From: Notolepis coatsorum | Lineage: Eukaryota; Chordata; Actinopteri; Aulopiformes; Paralepididae | DNA length: 64,000 bases | Reading direction: 5' to 3' | Assembly (NCBI GenBank): GCA_963971535.1 | Contig: OZ020598.1 | Coordinates: 84,582,314 to 84,646,313 of the forward strand | Part shown: positions 1-31,759 of the stretch, one piece after another | Position numbering within the stretch: the first letter of the stretch is position 1 | Layout: each line of letters starts with the position of its first letter | Translations under genes and position numbers: made by a program | Notes under the pieces: model-generated | The model's input: the letters and a program-made list of their open reading frames with translations, nothing else | What the model was told of the DNA's origin: nothing | The model's database searches: none

Positions 1-264
1 TACGTCACAGCCAAGAAAGGGAGCGCTGGATTTGTGAAAAACTCCCTGTTCCTAAACCACACGCTGTCAGTCGTACCACAGTACTGGCAAAACGGGAGGA
101 GGCTATAATAAAAACAAGCGCCCTTCATCCAAATCCACCCACACCGGATTTCTTTTAACCAAAAAATGTATTATATATTATCGGAGCTATCAATAACGTT
201 ATCGGGTTTATCGGGATGACGTCATAATTGCTGATATCGGCCCGATAATTATCGTGCATCCCTA
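1..264. mobile_element. right end of a hAT-like DNA transposon
   Basis: The stretch ends in GTGCATCCCTA at 254-264, the inverted terminus typical of fish hAT non-autonomous elements. It is preceded by AT-rich sequence built from repeated GATAAT/ATCGG words (about 180-255). The left end and the first target-site copy lie outside the window, so the duplication cannot be tested. No transposase frame is visible. Confidence 0.5.
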
Positions 265-600
265 ACAGTAATGACCCAGTCAGCACCATGACTCCTCATA
301 TCCACACAGTAATGACCCAGTCAGCACCATGACTCCTCATATCCACACAGTAATGACCCAGTCAGCCCCCTGACTCCTCATATCCACACAGTAATAATAA
401 TAATAATAATAATATCTTAGATTTATATAGCGCCTTTCAGGAGACCCACGGCGCTTAACAGGAGGGGGCAGCTAAGGGACGGTTGATCAGGGAACAAGGT
501 AACAACAAAAACAAAAGGAAAGAAAAGAAAAGGGGGAAATCAGGCAGCATCCTGACTCCTCATATCCACACAGTAATGACCCAGTCAGCACAGCACCCTG
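265..600. repeat. 41-bp minisatellite, interrupted
   Basis: Three near-identical 41-bp units begin at 265, 306 and 347, each starting ACAGTAATGACCCAGTCAGC. The array stops at about 391, where an AAT-tailed LINE fragment is inserted, and resumes at about 541 with one and a half more units. Confidence 0.8.
392..540 (-). mobile_element. 5'-truncated LINE 3' tail inserted in the minisatellite
   Basis: A (TAA)n run at about 392-413 is followed by TTTATATAGCGCCTTTCAGG and a G-rich segment. The same tail, (AAT)n then TCTATAGCGCCTTTCAGG, starts the longer LINE copy at 30261. Read on the minus strand this is the 3' end of an L2-type LINE finishing in (ATT)n. Confidence 0.6.
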
Positions 601-800
601 ACTCCACTAAATGACATCAGATAATAGGCTGTGGACATGCTTGCTCACCAGCCTTGTAACAGAAGTATCACACATTATTATTCACTATATACATCATTAG
701 ACTGTGTCCTGTATGTGCTGTACATGTGTTTAGCAGCCAGATGCCTTAGTGGCAGTTTGTTAAGAGGTCACATCCCTCATAATATCGTGATACAATCGAT
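601..800. other. unassigned sequence
   Basis: No coding or repeat structure is recognised between the minisatellite and the LINE. A short open frame at 631-813 has no family likeness. Confidence 0.4.
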
Positions 801-2456
801 CACGATATTCTAATCGATCGTCTTGAAAACCTTGTTGGTTTCTCAGAACATGTGCTAAGCTGGTTTAAAACATACATCAGAGGGAGGAAATTCTATGTTA
901 AACTAGGAGGCCACATGTCTGAGATATATGACAACAACTATGGAGTTGCACAAGGGAGTTGCTTAGGTCCTTTACTCTTCTCCCTTTACATGTTGTTACC
1001 GCTGGGTGATATCATCAGAGAACATAATGTAGGTTTCCATAGCTATGCGGATGATACACAACTGTACATATCTGCTGAACCAAATGATACAGCAATTAAC
1101 TCCATTACAGACTGCTTACTGGCAATAAATAAATGGATGAGTAAGAACTTCCTGAAACTAAACGAGAACAAAATTGAAATTCTAATTATTGGCCCCAAAA
1201 CAAAAAAATAAGCGTTAATAAAGAACCTGGGAGGACTAACCCCTTGGATCAAATCTGAGGTCACTAGTCTCGGGGTTATCATAGATTCAGAACTGAACTT
1301 CAATTCTCATATTAACAAAGTGACGAAAACATCGTTCTTCCATCTCAGAAATATAGCAAAAGTACGACCATTTATTAATCAAAACGATGCTGAGAAGCTA
1401 ATTCATGCATTCATATCTAGCCGGTTAGACTACTGTAATGCACTTTTCACGGGTCTCCCTAAGAAAACCACAGAGAGGCTTCAGCTAATCCAAAACTCTG
1501 CAGCCCGACTGCTAACTAGAACCAAGAGGAGAGAGCACATTAGCCCAGTCTTAACTGCTTTACACTGGCTTCCTGTAACATTTAGAATAGACTTTAAGGT
1601 CCTTCTCCTTACATACAAAGCTCTAAATGGACAGGGACCTAGCTACATTGCCAACACTCTAATAAATTACAGGCCAGCAAGAACACTGCGATCATCAACT
1701 GCTGGACTACTAGAGGCTCCCAGAAACAGTCAAAAGAGGATCGGTAATTTACATTTACATTTAGTCATTTAGCTGACGCTTTTATCCAAAGCGACTTACA
1801 AGTTCTGTACGACAGGTCATCAGGAAGGTAATGCAGCCTTTATCAACTATGCCCCAAAACTATGGAACAAACTACCCCAAAACATCAGGGAAGCCAACTC
1901 ACTAGACATCTTCAAAAGACAGCTTAAAACCTATTTCTTTGCTCAGGCATTTAAATTAAACATCAGGGACATCCTGACACAAATTGTACTTACCTGCACT
2001 ATTCTTACCCTGCCTATTTTTTATACACTTCCTATCAAATTCATGTGTCGGTTCTATGCTAATTTTATCTCACTACCTCCTACTGTATGCACTGTAATTT
2101 TAAGAGAACTATTTTATCACACTTTTTACTTCTTACTGATGCACTGTCTGCTCTGTTGTATGTTAAATACCCTGTTGTATGTCTGATCTATTTTATAATT
2201 TTTGACTATTTTTAAACTGATTTTAAACTGATCATTTTAAACTATTTTTATTATTTGTATTACTGAATGAAACTGTAAACAGAGAGCCTATTGGGATGCT
2301 AGATCCTAATGTGAAACACTGTGATTTACCTTACCTTGAGTTGCTATCTCTATCTTTTTTATGCTCGCTTATGCCTGTATTTTTTACTGTTGTGAAGCAC
2401 TTTGAACTGCAACTTCTGTATGAAAAGTGCTATACAAATAAAGTTATTATTATTAT
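801..2456 (+). mobile_element. L2-type LINE, 5'-truncated and broken
   Basis: The element begins inside the reverse transcriptase domain, in a segment also present in the minus-strand copy at 33051-33536. The frame at 852-1211 contains the catalytic YADD motif at residues 65-68 and the AQGS/LGPLLF block. It stops at 1211. The domain resumes in another frame at 1320-1772 with the C-terminal conserved region (NSAARLL, LHWLPV). A short dispersed repeat splits that end at 1749-1826. Coding similarity ends near 1970. The 3' UTR finishes with TGCTATACAAATAAAG and (ATT)n at 2430-2456. The clade call is from motif style and the microsatellite tail, not from a phylogeny. Confidence 0.85.
1749..1826 (+). 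mobile_element. short dispersed fish repeat inserted in the LINE
   Basis: ACATTTACATTTAGTCATTT is followed by GACGCTTTTATCCAAAGCGA. The insert is flanked by GGTAAT at 1743-1748 and 1827-1832, a target-site duplication. Removing it rejoins the LINE reading frame. A second copy lies at 23524-23625. Confidence 0.75.
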
Positions 2457-2469
2457 CCCCTCATCATAA

Positions 2470-2679
2470 GCATGAGAGGCCCTGTCTGTCTGTCTATCTG
2501 TCTGTCTGACTGAGAGGTCTGTCTGTCTGTCTGTCTGGCTGAGAGTTCTGTCTGTCTGTCTGTCTGTCTCTCTGTCTGGCTGGCTGTCTGTCTGTCTGGC
2601 TGTCTGTCTCTCTGTCTGTCTGTCTCTCTGTCTGGCTGGCTGGCTGGCTGGCTGTCTGGCTGTCTGTCTGTCTCTCTGT

Positions 2680-2710
<31 letters not shown>

Positions 2711-2767
2711 TCTGTCTGTCTCTCTGTCTGGCTGGCTGGCTGGCTGGCTGTCTGTCTGTCTCTCTGT

Positions 2768-2798
<31 letters not shown>

Positions 2799-2815
2799 TC
2801 TGTCTGTCTCTCTGT

Positions 2816-2846
<31 letters not shown>

Positions 2847-2891
2847 TCTGTCTGTCTGGCTGGCTGGCTGGCTGTCTGTCTGTCTCTCTGT

Positions 2892-2926
<35 letters not shown>

Positions 2927-2935
2927 TCTGTCTGT

Positions 2936-2978
<43 letters not shown>

Positions 2979-3027
2979 TCTGGCTGGCTGGCTGGCTGGC
3001 TGGCTGTCTGTCTGTCTGTCTGTGTAA
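2470..3027. repeat. CTGT/CTGG tetranucleotide microsatellite
   Basis: About 550 bp of alternating (CTGT)n and (CTGG)n blocks directly follow the LINE tail. The 229-residue minus-strand frame across it (Q, P, S, D, R repeats) is a low-complexity artefact. Confidence 0.95.
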
Positions 3028-3357
3028 GTGTCTGAGAGGCCTGGTGGAGAGGGCTGGAGCTGCCAGTGTAGAGCTCTCCCTTCATCCTATTTGAAGTGTT
3101 TACATAACGGCTCTTGCTGTCAAGGCCAGTGGTGCACAACAAGGCACTTCATATACATATGGATTGTATTAGTAGCAGGAAGGGCCCCCCCCCCCCCCAC
3201 CAATGCTTTCAGTGTTTGAACTGTGTTTACGTGTTTACTCACATGCTGGCTAGAGACTGAGGTTCATTGATTGAGTCTCGTGTGTCATCAGTTAGCAGCA
3301 GCACTGACTTAGTTGGCAAGAAAACGAGCCGTCCTGGGCCTGTGTTGATCAAGCATC
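3028..3357. other. unassigned sequence with a C-run
   Basis: No gene or family is recognised. A run of about 13 C residues lies at 3187-3199. Confidence 0.4.
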
Positions 3358-3515
3358 TTAACCCTTTCACTGCCACACTACAGACGGTTAACCCTTTACT
3401 ATCACACTACCGACGGTAACCGTTAACCGGCTGTTGTGTGGCAGTGAAAGGGCTAACCTTCTGTGTATTGTCGTCGCAGTGAAAGGGTTAACCGGTTGGT
3501 AGTGTGGCAGTGAGA
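3358..3515. repeat. head-to-head 30-bp palindromic repeat, copy 1
   Basis: Units beginning TTAACCCTTTCACTGCCACA in one orientation are followed by their reverse complement (GTGTGGCAGTGAAAGGG) after a centre near 3425. Related arrays occur at 7639-7855 and 22305-23385. Confidence 0.75.
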
Positions 3516-3734
3516 CCACACACAGTAGGTCAAAGCGAGAGGCACATAATGGTCATGTGACCTGAACACTGATTGTAGATCAGTAGAGTAGAACTGTGAC
3601 TGTTCTGAAGCAGAGACGGAGGAAAACACTACAGACAGAAAGCAGCCAATATTTACACACACATAAGTGCTCTGGGTTTAAACTGTTCACACCTAATCTC
3701 TACATCACAATGCTGGTAGGGTTAGAGAGGCTAC

Positions 3735-3738
<4 letters not shown>

Positions 3739-3813
<75 letters not shown>

Positions 3814-3877
3814 GCACACACACACACACACGTGCGCACGCACACACACAGACACACACGCGCACACACAAACACAT
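3739..3877. repeat. (CA)n microsatellite
   Basis: Uninterrupted CA dinucleotides to about 3806 are followed by interrupted CA/CG stretches to about 3877. Confidence 0.95.
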
Positions 3878-3993
3878 GCACTCACTCGCTCAAAATAGCC
3901 TACCCTGTGTGTGAATGGCAATCATACTTTTATGGTCTAAATGTGAAGTCTGTGTGCACTCTCCCGTGAGTACATTTACTGTTGAAGTACCAG

Positions 3994-4232
<239 letters not shown>

Positions 4233-4504
4233 GGGCTGTGGGTGTTTATGCTTGGGAAGAGCAGCAGGGTCAAAAGGGTGAAATCAATAGAGATCCTTAA
4301 TGAGGTTGTCTGGAAAGAGGGAGGAGAGGAGTGATGGAAGGAGGTTATTGGGGGGGGGGGGTAGGGTTGGGGTACAGAACTGAGCCGTATGGAGAAGATA
4401 GAACAATACAGCCTTTCAGATACTTGTCCTCTTTAAAGCGTGTACAATTTACCCTCTTCCCAAAGCTAGATCCCCCTACAGCAAGCATTCTGCAGGGAAG
4501 ACGC

Positions 4505-5030
4505 GTTGTCCAGCCATGTAGACATAGTATAGTATCTGTCCAGCCATGTAGACATAATACAGTATCTGTCCAGCCACATAGACATAATACAGTATCTGTC
4601 CAGCCATGTAGACATAATACAGTATCTGTCCAGCCATGTAGACATAATACAGTATCTGTCCAGCCACATAGACATACAGTATCTGTCCAGCCATGTAGAC
4701 ATAATACAGTATCTGTCCAGCCACATAGACATACAGTATCTGTCCAGCCATGTAGACATAATACAGTATCTGTCCAGCCACATAGACATACAGTATCTGT
4801 CCAGCCATGTAGACATAATACAGTATCTGTCCAGCCATGTAGACATAATACAGTATCTGTCCAGCCACATAGACATAATACAGTATCTGTCCAGCCACAT
4901 AGACATACAGTATCTGTCCAGCCACATAGACATAATATAGTATCTGTCCAGCCACATAGACATAATATAGTATCTGTCCAGCCACATAGACATATCTGTC
5001 CAGCCACGTAGAATACAGTATTTGTCCAAA
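4505..5030. repeat. about 30-bp minisatellite
   Basis: Roughly 18 units built from CAGTATCTGTCCAGCCA plus either TGTAGACATAATA or a CATAGACATA variant, some units shortened. Long frames are open on both strands only because the period is close to a multiple of three. Confidence 0.93.
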
Positions 5031-5272
5031 TCATGTTCGACAAAGGAGACCGTCAAAGAATCATGTTGATAAACAGGAGACATTGATGGTTTATTGCCAA
5101 AGAGCACATGGAAGGAAGGATTATATAACAGTCATTCTAGTTGATTGTCAACAGTGTAATTAGGTTTTACACTAACCCTGAGCTCATTCTGTTTACTCCA
5201 ATCCTCCAGCCTGTTGACTCTCCGTCTCTCTTCACACAGAGATCCTCGCCGGCCCTCCCTGTCCTGTAACCA

Positions 5273-24695
<19,423 letters not shown>

Positions 24696-25386
24696 CTGAT
24701 GAAGGCTCCATTCCAGTGAGTGTGTCCACACATGCCTTAATATTACGGCTAATATTGGCATATTCCATGGATCACGTTTGGATTTCTCGTAACGGAGATA
24801 TGAGCTTCCCCGACCTATTGTAAACAGGACACCCAGAGTGACCTCCATATTTCTCCTTCTCACTACCTTGGTGGGCCCAGTTCCGATATGTACAACCAGG
24901 ACCCTTGCTATCCCTTATCCGTGCACCCTTGTCGATGGACCTGTGCCCTTTGTACTGCACAGACTGGACTGGAAACCCCCACAGGAAAACACTGGCACGA
25001 CGGACGGATACTGACTGTTGGTACATCTATCTGTGACGAGTGCGAGTGGTTGTCAAACCTGTATAAAACCCTGAAAACGCACTCTCAAATGACTAAGTCT
25101 CTTTCGAGAGGTCTGTACAAATTATAATCTATCTGTAAATGGACAAATTGATTTGTTGAATATTGATTGCTATTTTGTTATTGTGTTCGTTATGGGATTA
25201 AACCAGGAAGATGTTGGATGGCTGTACACGGTGAAGACTGCTGTCACAGTGGAGTGTCTACTGCAGCCAAAGGATTCAAAGGGATGTTGTGTGTGTGACA
25301 GTGGCCCCCACCTGCACCTTTTTAAGGGAACATCCACCCTAAAACAGAATCGACATTGTGTTATTCCAATGATCGTGGACAGTTAA

Positions 25387-25684
25387 AGGTGCTATCGATC
25401 AAATTTGTAGTAATCATTTAAAAAAAAAAGAAAATACTAATAATACATCCATTGGGCTTTTAGAAAGGTGCAGAATAAAAGTATTGCCCCCCCCCCCCCC
25501 CCCCCCCAGAATGATTGAATTTATAAAAAATTAAAAATTGCGGATCCAAAATGTATGTTGATGTTTACATGCATGTATCCCCTCCCTACTTCCCATTTCC
25601 CCACGTGGAATGCACCTGATTGGATAAATGACATGCTGGTGCTCTAGTGCGACATCTAGTGGCTGAATGTTATCTATAGCACCT
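25387..25684. mobile_element. TTAA-flanked MITE
   Basis: Termini AGGTGCTATCGAT and complement-like CTATAGCACCT lie between TTAA at 25383-25386 and 25685-25688. A C-run of about 20 bases lies inside (25488-25507). A relative in opposite orientation lies at 63150-63383. Confidence 0.78.
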
Positions 25685-26032
25685 TTAAGTCAATATCTAT
25701 GAAGATAGATAACTGAACCGCCACACTGGAAATCAAGAGCATCAAGTCATGAATTTGTGATGTCATCAAGTGACACCATTATGGCCGAACGACCATCATA
25801 CCTACACGTTGTTGGCGTCGCCCGACATGTGGTTACATTTCTGTCCAGCTGCATGTAGACCTGGCTGTGGCCTTGGGCTCTAGCGGCACTACCCTTTGAA
25901 TATATATAATATATAAGTTCCTTTTAGTGACCGACTCTGTGGGCTCATGGTCATTTTGTTTGAGCTATTACATCCAAATGGATTTAATATGAATGCAGTG
26001 CTTACAGCTCTGAATCAGTAAAGGTTCCCATA

Positions 26033-27114
26033 TTCCAGTAAAATCACCATGGTTACTGTCATAGTGTCCTCATATCCCAGTAAAATCACCATGGTTACTG
26101 TCATAGTGTCCTCATATCCCAGTAAAATCACCATGGTTACTGTCATGGTGTCCTCATATCCCAGTAAATTTACCATGGATACTGTCATAGTGTCCTCATA
26201 TCCCAGTAAAATCACCATGGTTACTGTCATAGTGTCCTCATATCCCAGTAAAATCACCATGGTTACTGTCATAGTGTCCTCATATCCCAGTTAAATCACC
26301 ATGGTTACTGTCATAGTGTCGTCATGTCCCAGTTAAATCACCATGGTTACTGTCATAGTGTCCTCATCCCAGTAAAATCACCATGGTTACTGTCATAGTG
26401 TCGTCATGTCCCAGTTAAATCACCATGGTTACTGTCATAGTGTCCTCATATCCCAGTTAAATCACCATGGTTACTGTCATAGTCTCCCCATATCCCAGTT
26501 AAATCACCATGGTTACTGTCAGTGTCCTCATATCACAGTAAATTTACCATGGTTACTGTCATAGTGTCCTCATATCCCAGTTAAATCACCATGGTTACTG
26601 TCAGTGTCCTCATATCACAGTAAATTTACCATGGTTACTGTCATAGTGTCCTCATATCCCAGTAAAATCACCATGGTTACTGTCATAGTGTCCTCATATC
26701 CCAGTAAAACCACAGTGGTTACTGTCATAGTGTCCTCATATCCCAGTTAAATCACCATGGTTACTGTCATAGTCTCCTCATATCCCAGTTAAATCACCAT
26801 GGTTACTGTCATAGTGTCCTCATATCCCAGTAAAATCACAGTGGTTACTGTCATAGTGTCCTCATATCCCAGTAAAATCACCATGGTTACTGTCATAGTG
26901 TCCTCATATCCCAGTAAAATCACCATGGTTACTGTCATAGTGTCCTCATATCCCAGTTAAATCACCATGGTTACTGTCATAGTGTCCTCATATCCCAGTT
27001 AAATCACCATGGTTACTGTCATAGTGTCCTCATATCCCAGTTAAATCACCATGGTTACTGTCATAGTGTCCTCATATCCCAGTAAAATCACCATGGTTAC
27101 TGTCATAGTGTCCT
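26033..27114. repeat. 42-bp minisatellite
   Basis: About 26 units of CATATCCCAGTAAAATCACC then ATGGTTACTGTCATAGTGTC, with AAA/TAA variants. Each unit contains the palindrome ACCATGGT. Confidence 0.95.
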
Positions 27115-27639
27115 AGGAGTTGTTCCGCTATTCACTGTCTTTGGAGCAGCTCTTGTGTCTTTTGTCGAGATGATCACTAGAGTCTGGTCTCTCTGGTGTT
27201 CAGCTTCATATTCACAAATCTAAATTGAGCTGTATAATATTATAGAAATAGCATGTGAATTCCCCACCAGTGCATACTGTAGTGTTGAATGGAGGGAGTC
27301 TTGTGCTCTGGGAGGACAGTTCCACTGCAGAGCCCAGTGGTTAGGATGAAGATGTCTGATGCCAAGGCACTAATGCTATTTCTTTGCCATTAAAATAAAT
27401 CCTCTATGTCTTACTTGAAAATAATCTGACCAATTTATTTTGCCGTTCTAATCTCAGCCCTGACAACAGTCATGCTTGTACCTGGAATTTGATTGTTACT
27501 ACTAGAGCTGAACGACATTCTGTTATTTACTTTACTTAAATAACTTCCTTGTACCTGTTCTTGAATGCCCTGGAAGAAGTTCGAATCTAGAATCACATTG
27601 TTGGTGGAGTGAATGGTTGAACCACCATGACATCTCATA

Positions 27640-27775
27640 ACCACCTACTGAGTGACAGCTCATAACCACTGACTGAGTGACAGCTCATAACCACTGACTG
27701 ACGTCTCATAACCACCACTGACAGCTCATAACCACCTACTGACAGTTCATAATCGCCACTGACAGCTCACTGCAT
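27640..27775. repeat. short 25-bp minisatellite
   Basis: About six degenerate units of ACAGCTCATAACCACTGACT. Confidence 0.75.
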
Positions 27776-27882
27776 GACGTTGGTGGAGTTTAATATTTTC
27801 CTGGTTTTGCCCTTTTATTCTTTTTTTAACAAGATGACACATGGAAACTAAACCCTGCTCTGTTTTTGACACTTGGGAACAC

Positions 27883-28553
27883 AATGATAAACTGATGATA
27901 TACTGATGGTATACTGAGGATATACTGATGATATACTGAGGATATACTGAGGATATACTGATGATAAACTGAGGATATACTGAGGATAAACTGAGGATAT
28001 ACTGATGATATACTGATGGTATACTGAGGATATACTGAGGATATACTGATGATAAACTGAGGATATACTGAGGATAAACTGAGGATATACTGATGATATA
28101 CTGAGGATAAACTGAGGATATACTGAGGATATACTGATGATATACTGATGGTATACTGAGGATATACTGAGGATATACTGATGATATACTGAGGATATAC
28201 TGAGGATATACTGATGATATACTGATGATAAACTGAGGATATGCTGATGATATACTGAGGATATACTGAGGATATACTGATGATATACTGAGGCTATACT
28301 GAGGATATACTGAGGATATACTGATGGTATACTGATGATATACTGATGATATACTGAGGATATACTGAGGATATACTGATGATATACTGAGGATATACTG
28401 ATGATATACTGATGGTATACTGAGGATATACTGATGATAAACTGAGGATATACTGATGATATACTGATGATATACTGATGGTATACTGAGGATATACTGA
28501 TGATATACTGAGGATATACTGATGATATACTGAGGATATACTGATGGTATACT
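27883..28553. repeat. 12-bp minisatellite
   Basis: About 55 copies of GATATACTGATG/GATATACTGAGG with AAACTG and GGTATACTG variants. The minus frame (SVYHQYIIS repeats) is an artefact. Confidence 0.95.
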
Positions 28554-28618
28554 GTGATTCTTGTCCGTCTACTGGAATGTAATCTGAAAGTGTACAGTGT
28601 GTATATGTTTGGATTTAT

Positions 28619-28624
28619 AATAAA
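28619..28624 (+). terminator. n4bp3: candidate n4bp3 poly-A signal
   Basis: AATAAA followed within 30 bases by GT-rich text (TGTTGTTAAATGTTGTCTGT). It is about 3.9 kb after the stop codon. Confidence 0.35.
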
Positions 28625-28744
28625 CATGTATCAAGTGGTGTAAAATATGTTGTTAAATGTTGTCTGTCCTGCTCTGCCCTACAAACCCAAATAGCAGTAA
28701 CACAGTTACTGTGGTTTGCCGTACTGATAATAATGGTAGATACA

Positions 28745-29370
28745 CATTATACAGTATACATACACATGTAGAGATGTACAGATGTAGTGATATAAATACA
28801 CATGTAGAGTACAGATATAGTGGTATACATACACATGTAGAGGGGTACAGATATAGTGGTATAAATACACATGTAGAGTGGTACAGATATAGTGGTATGA
28901 ATACACATGTAGAGTGGTACAGATATAGTGGTATAAATACACATGTAGAGTACAGATATAGTGGTATAAATACACATGTAGAGTGGTACAGATATAGTGG
29001 AATAAATACACATGTAGAGGGGTACAGATGGAGTGATATAAATACACATATAGAGTGGTACAGATATAGTGGTATAAATACACATGTAGAGTGGTACAGA
29101 TATAGTGGTATGAATACACATGTAGAGTGGTACAGATATAGTGGTATAAATACACATGTAGAGTGGTACAGATATAGTGGTATAAATACACATGTAGAGT
29201 GGTACAGATATAGTGGTATAAATACACATGTAGAGTACAGATATAGTGGTATAAATACACATGTAGAGGGGTACAGATGGAGTGATATAAATACACATAT
29301 GGAGGGGTACACACACAGATATAGTGATATGTAGAGGGTACAGATATAGTGGTATACATACACATGTGGA
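28745..29370. repeat. about 36-bp minisatellite
   Basis: About 17 units of GGTACAGATATAGTGGTATA then AATACACATGTAGAGT, some lacking GTGG. Frames open in all directions are low-complexity. Confidence 0.95.
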
Positions 29371-29656
29371 TGGGCTACTGCCATCTTACACTGTAGTAGA
29401 GTGTAATATAAGCCTGTCCATCTATCAGAGTTGAATGGTGTCCCAGAGGTCCTTAGGCTATTTGCGGTAGGAGCCTTGTGTGATCATTAAGATACACACC
29501 ACTGAGCAGTCAAAAGAACAGTGTAAACACTGTTAATGTATTACTGTATCTATTTGTGGTGGGTCTGTCTGATATTGGGGTGAAACACTGTCTGGAGAAA
29601 TCAGTTGTCAATAGCCTCTCTTTCAGAGGCCTGTCTCCACTCAACGAGCCAGTTAA

Positions 29657-29958
29657 AGGTAGAATCTGTAATGTTGTCAAACAGCGGCCTCTAGGCTAAA
29701 GAGCCCCGCTTGGTACTGCACTTTGTTTACTTGTTTTGGTTTCGGGTTGGAGTTTAGTAACTTATTAATACTGTGTATTTCTCCAGACCTCTCTTGGCAG
29801 AAACTGAGGTGTGGCCAGCAGTAGCAACTCCTCCCCCTATCCCCACTGAACTCCAACCCACACGTCAGACCAAAACAAAAAAAAGGAAACAAAGTGCAAT
29901 ACTAAGCAGGGCTCTTTTGCCTAGAGGTCACTGTTAGACATTAAATATTCTACTTTTA
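29657..29958. mobile_element. foldback MITE next to TTAA
   Basis: The left arm (AGGTAGAATCTGTAATG, GCGGCCTCTAGGC, GCACTTTGTTT) is matched by complementary text at the right (AACAAAGTGCAATACTAAGC, GCCTAGAGGTCACTG, ATTCTACTTTTA). The left flank is TTAA at 29653-29656. The right flank has decayed. Confidence 0.72.
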
Positions 29959-30099
29959 TGGAACAGGAGCTTTATGGCTGCACTAACAATAGAGTGCAGG
30001 AGGCTGTTAGGATGACTCAGTCCTTTCAGAGGCCGGGGTCATAGTTATTTATCTAAGACCTCCTACCCCCCCCCACCCCCCCCATACAACACAGATCAA

Positions 30100-31095
30100 T
30101 ACCTACCCTCCTCTACCCCCAGCCCCTCCATGTACATCACTGATCAATACCTACCCTCCTCCTAGCCCTCCATGTACATCACTGATCAATACCTACCCTG
30201 CTCCTACCCCTCCATGTACATCACCGATCAATACCTACCCTCCTCCTACCCCTCCATGTAATAATAATAATAATAATAATAAATCAAATTTCTATAGCGC
30301 CTTTCAGGAAACCCAAGGTCGCTTCACAATCAAGAGGGCTACGGAAAAGGGGCAATTGGGGAAAAGGGGGGGGATGAGGGCAGGTAAGGGATAATGAACC
30401 TAATCTAAACTAACTAATGGGGAAAAGCCTTGGTGAAAAGGTGTGTTTTGAGAGCAGTTTTGAAGGTGTCCAGGGTTGGTGCGTTGCAGATTTCAGGGGG
30501 GAGAGAGTTCCAGAGGGTAGGAGACGCCACACTGAAGGCTCTGTCACCGAAAGTCTGCAACCTGTTGCGAGGGATGGAGAGGAGACCCAGATCAGAGGAT
30601 CATAAGTTCCGGGATGGAGTGTGCTGGTGGAGGAGATCAGACAGGTATCGGGGGGCGAGGGCATGGAGGGACTTGTAGGTGAGGAGCAGGAGTTTGAAAG
30701 ATATCCGGAACTTGACTGGGAGCCAGTGGAGGTGGATGAGGGTGGGGGTGATGTGCTGCCAGGGCTTGGTGTGAGTGAGAACCCTGGCAGCTGAGTTCTG
30801 TACATACTGGAGCGGAGATAGTCAACGTGGAGGAGGAGATCTCCAACCTTCCGGAGCAGTACCTTGGGGGCCACAACCATGAGCTCTGTCTTTCATGTAC
30901 ATCACTGATCAATACCTACCCTCCTCCCTACCCCTTCATGTACATCACTGATCAATACCTACCCTCCTCCTACCCCTCCATGTACATCACTGATCAATAC
31001 CTACCCTCCTCCTACCCCTTCATGTACATCACTGATCAATACCTACCCTCCTCCTACCCCTTCATGTACATCACTGATCAATACCTTCCCTCCTC
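30100..31095. repeat. 41-bp minisatellite, split by a LINE
   Basis: Units of CCATGTACATCACTGATCAA then TACCTACCCTCCTCCTACCC lie before 30260 and after 30894. Confidence 0.9.
30261..30893 (-). mobile_element. L2-type LINE 3' fragment inside the minisatellite
   Basis: (AAT)n begins at 30261, then TCTATAGCGCCTTTCAGG. On the minus strand, 30890-30420 encodes the reverse-transcriptase C-terminus in broken frames (for example THQPWTPSKLLSKHTFSPRL). CATGTA at 30255-30260 and 30894-30899 may be the target duplication, though the host repeat makes this ambiguous. Confidence 0.8.
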
Positions 31096-31288
31096 TGTCA
31101 GTTTGGGCAGTGGGTCTGGAAGGTCAGCTAAGATGGATGAGAGTCTTTGTTTGTGGAAGGAGCAAGTGTTCTTAATGGAAACCATCAAAGGAGCGAACAA
31201 GAAAAGGAGTGCTTGAATGATATTCTAGTGTGTATACTGGTAGTACAATCTATACCTAGAGTAGACAGTTGTTCAGCCAGAGGAATCT

Positions 31289-31380
<92 letters not shown>

Positions 31381-31432
31381 GTGTGTGTGTGTGTGTGTGT
31401 GTGCGTGCGTGCGTGTGTGTGTGTGTGTGTGT
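31289..31432. repeat. (GT)n microsatellite
   Basis: A GT run with one TT interruption and GTGC variants. A (GA)n run follows at 31688-31746. Confidence 0.95.
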
Positions 31433-31694
31433 GTTCATAAGTTGGGTGTTAGAGGCCTTCAGATGGCCAAACAGTTAGCAAGATATTACTTGTCAGCTAT
31501 TATTGGCAGCTGCGCAATTTGGAGAAGGCGCTGCTGTCTGTACCAATGAGCTGTGTGTTGATTGTCAGGGTCATCATCCTATGTGTGTAACTTTGGTTGC
31601 CATTGCCAATTTGGGCACAAATGTAACAGAATAACCCACAATGTCCAATTGCACTGATAATATTTGTGTCCTTAAATGTGTGTGTGTGCGAGAG

Positions 31695-31753
<59 letters not shown>

Positions 31754-31759
31754 TACCGC

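Larger units (their letters stand above)
24696..28640 (+). other. n4bp3: probable n4bp3 3' UTR
   Basis: The sequence after the TGA at 24695 shows no further exon. AATAAA at 28619-28624 with GT-rich sequence after it is the best downstream poly-A site. An earlier AATAAA at 25474 lies inside a MITE. If the distal site is used, the 3' UTR contains a TTAA MITE and three minisatellites. Confidence 0.4.

Noticed and set aside
2453..3142. 229-residue glutamine/serine/proline protein
   Set aside because: Translation of a CTGT/CTGG microsatellite.
4331..5107. Frames of 169-232 codons over the 30-bp array
   Set aside because: Multiple overlapping frames on both strands with only repeat content.
27848..29384. 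Long tyrosine/isoleucine-rich frames over the 12-bp and 36-bp arrays
   Set aside because: Period-driven open frames in four registers, not coding.
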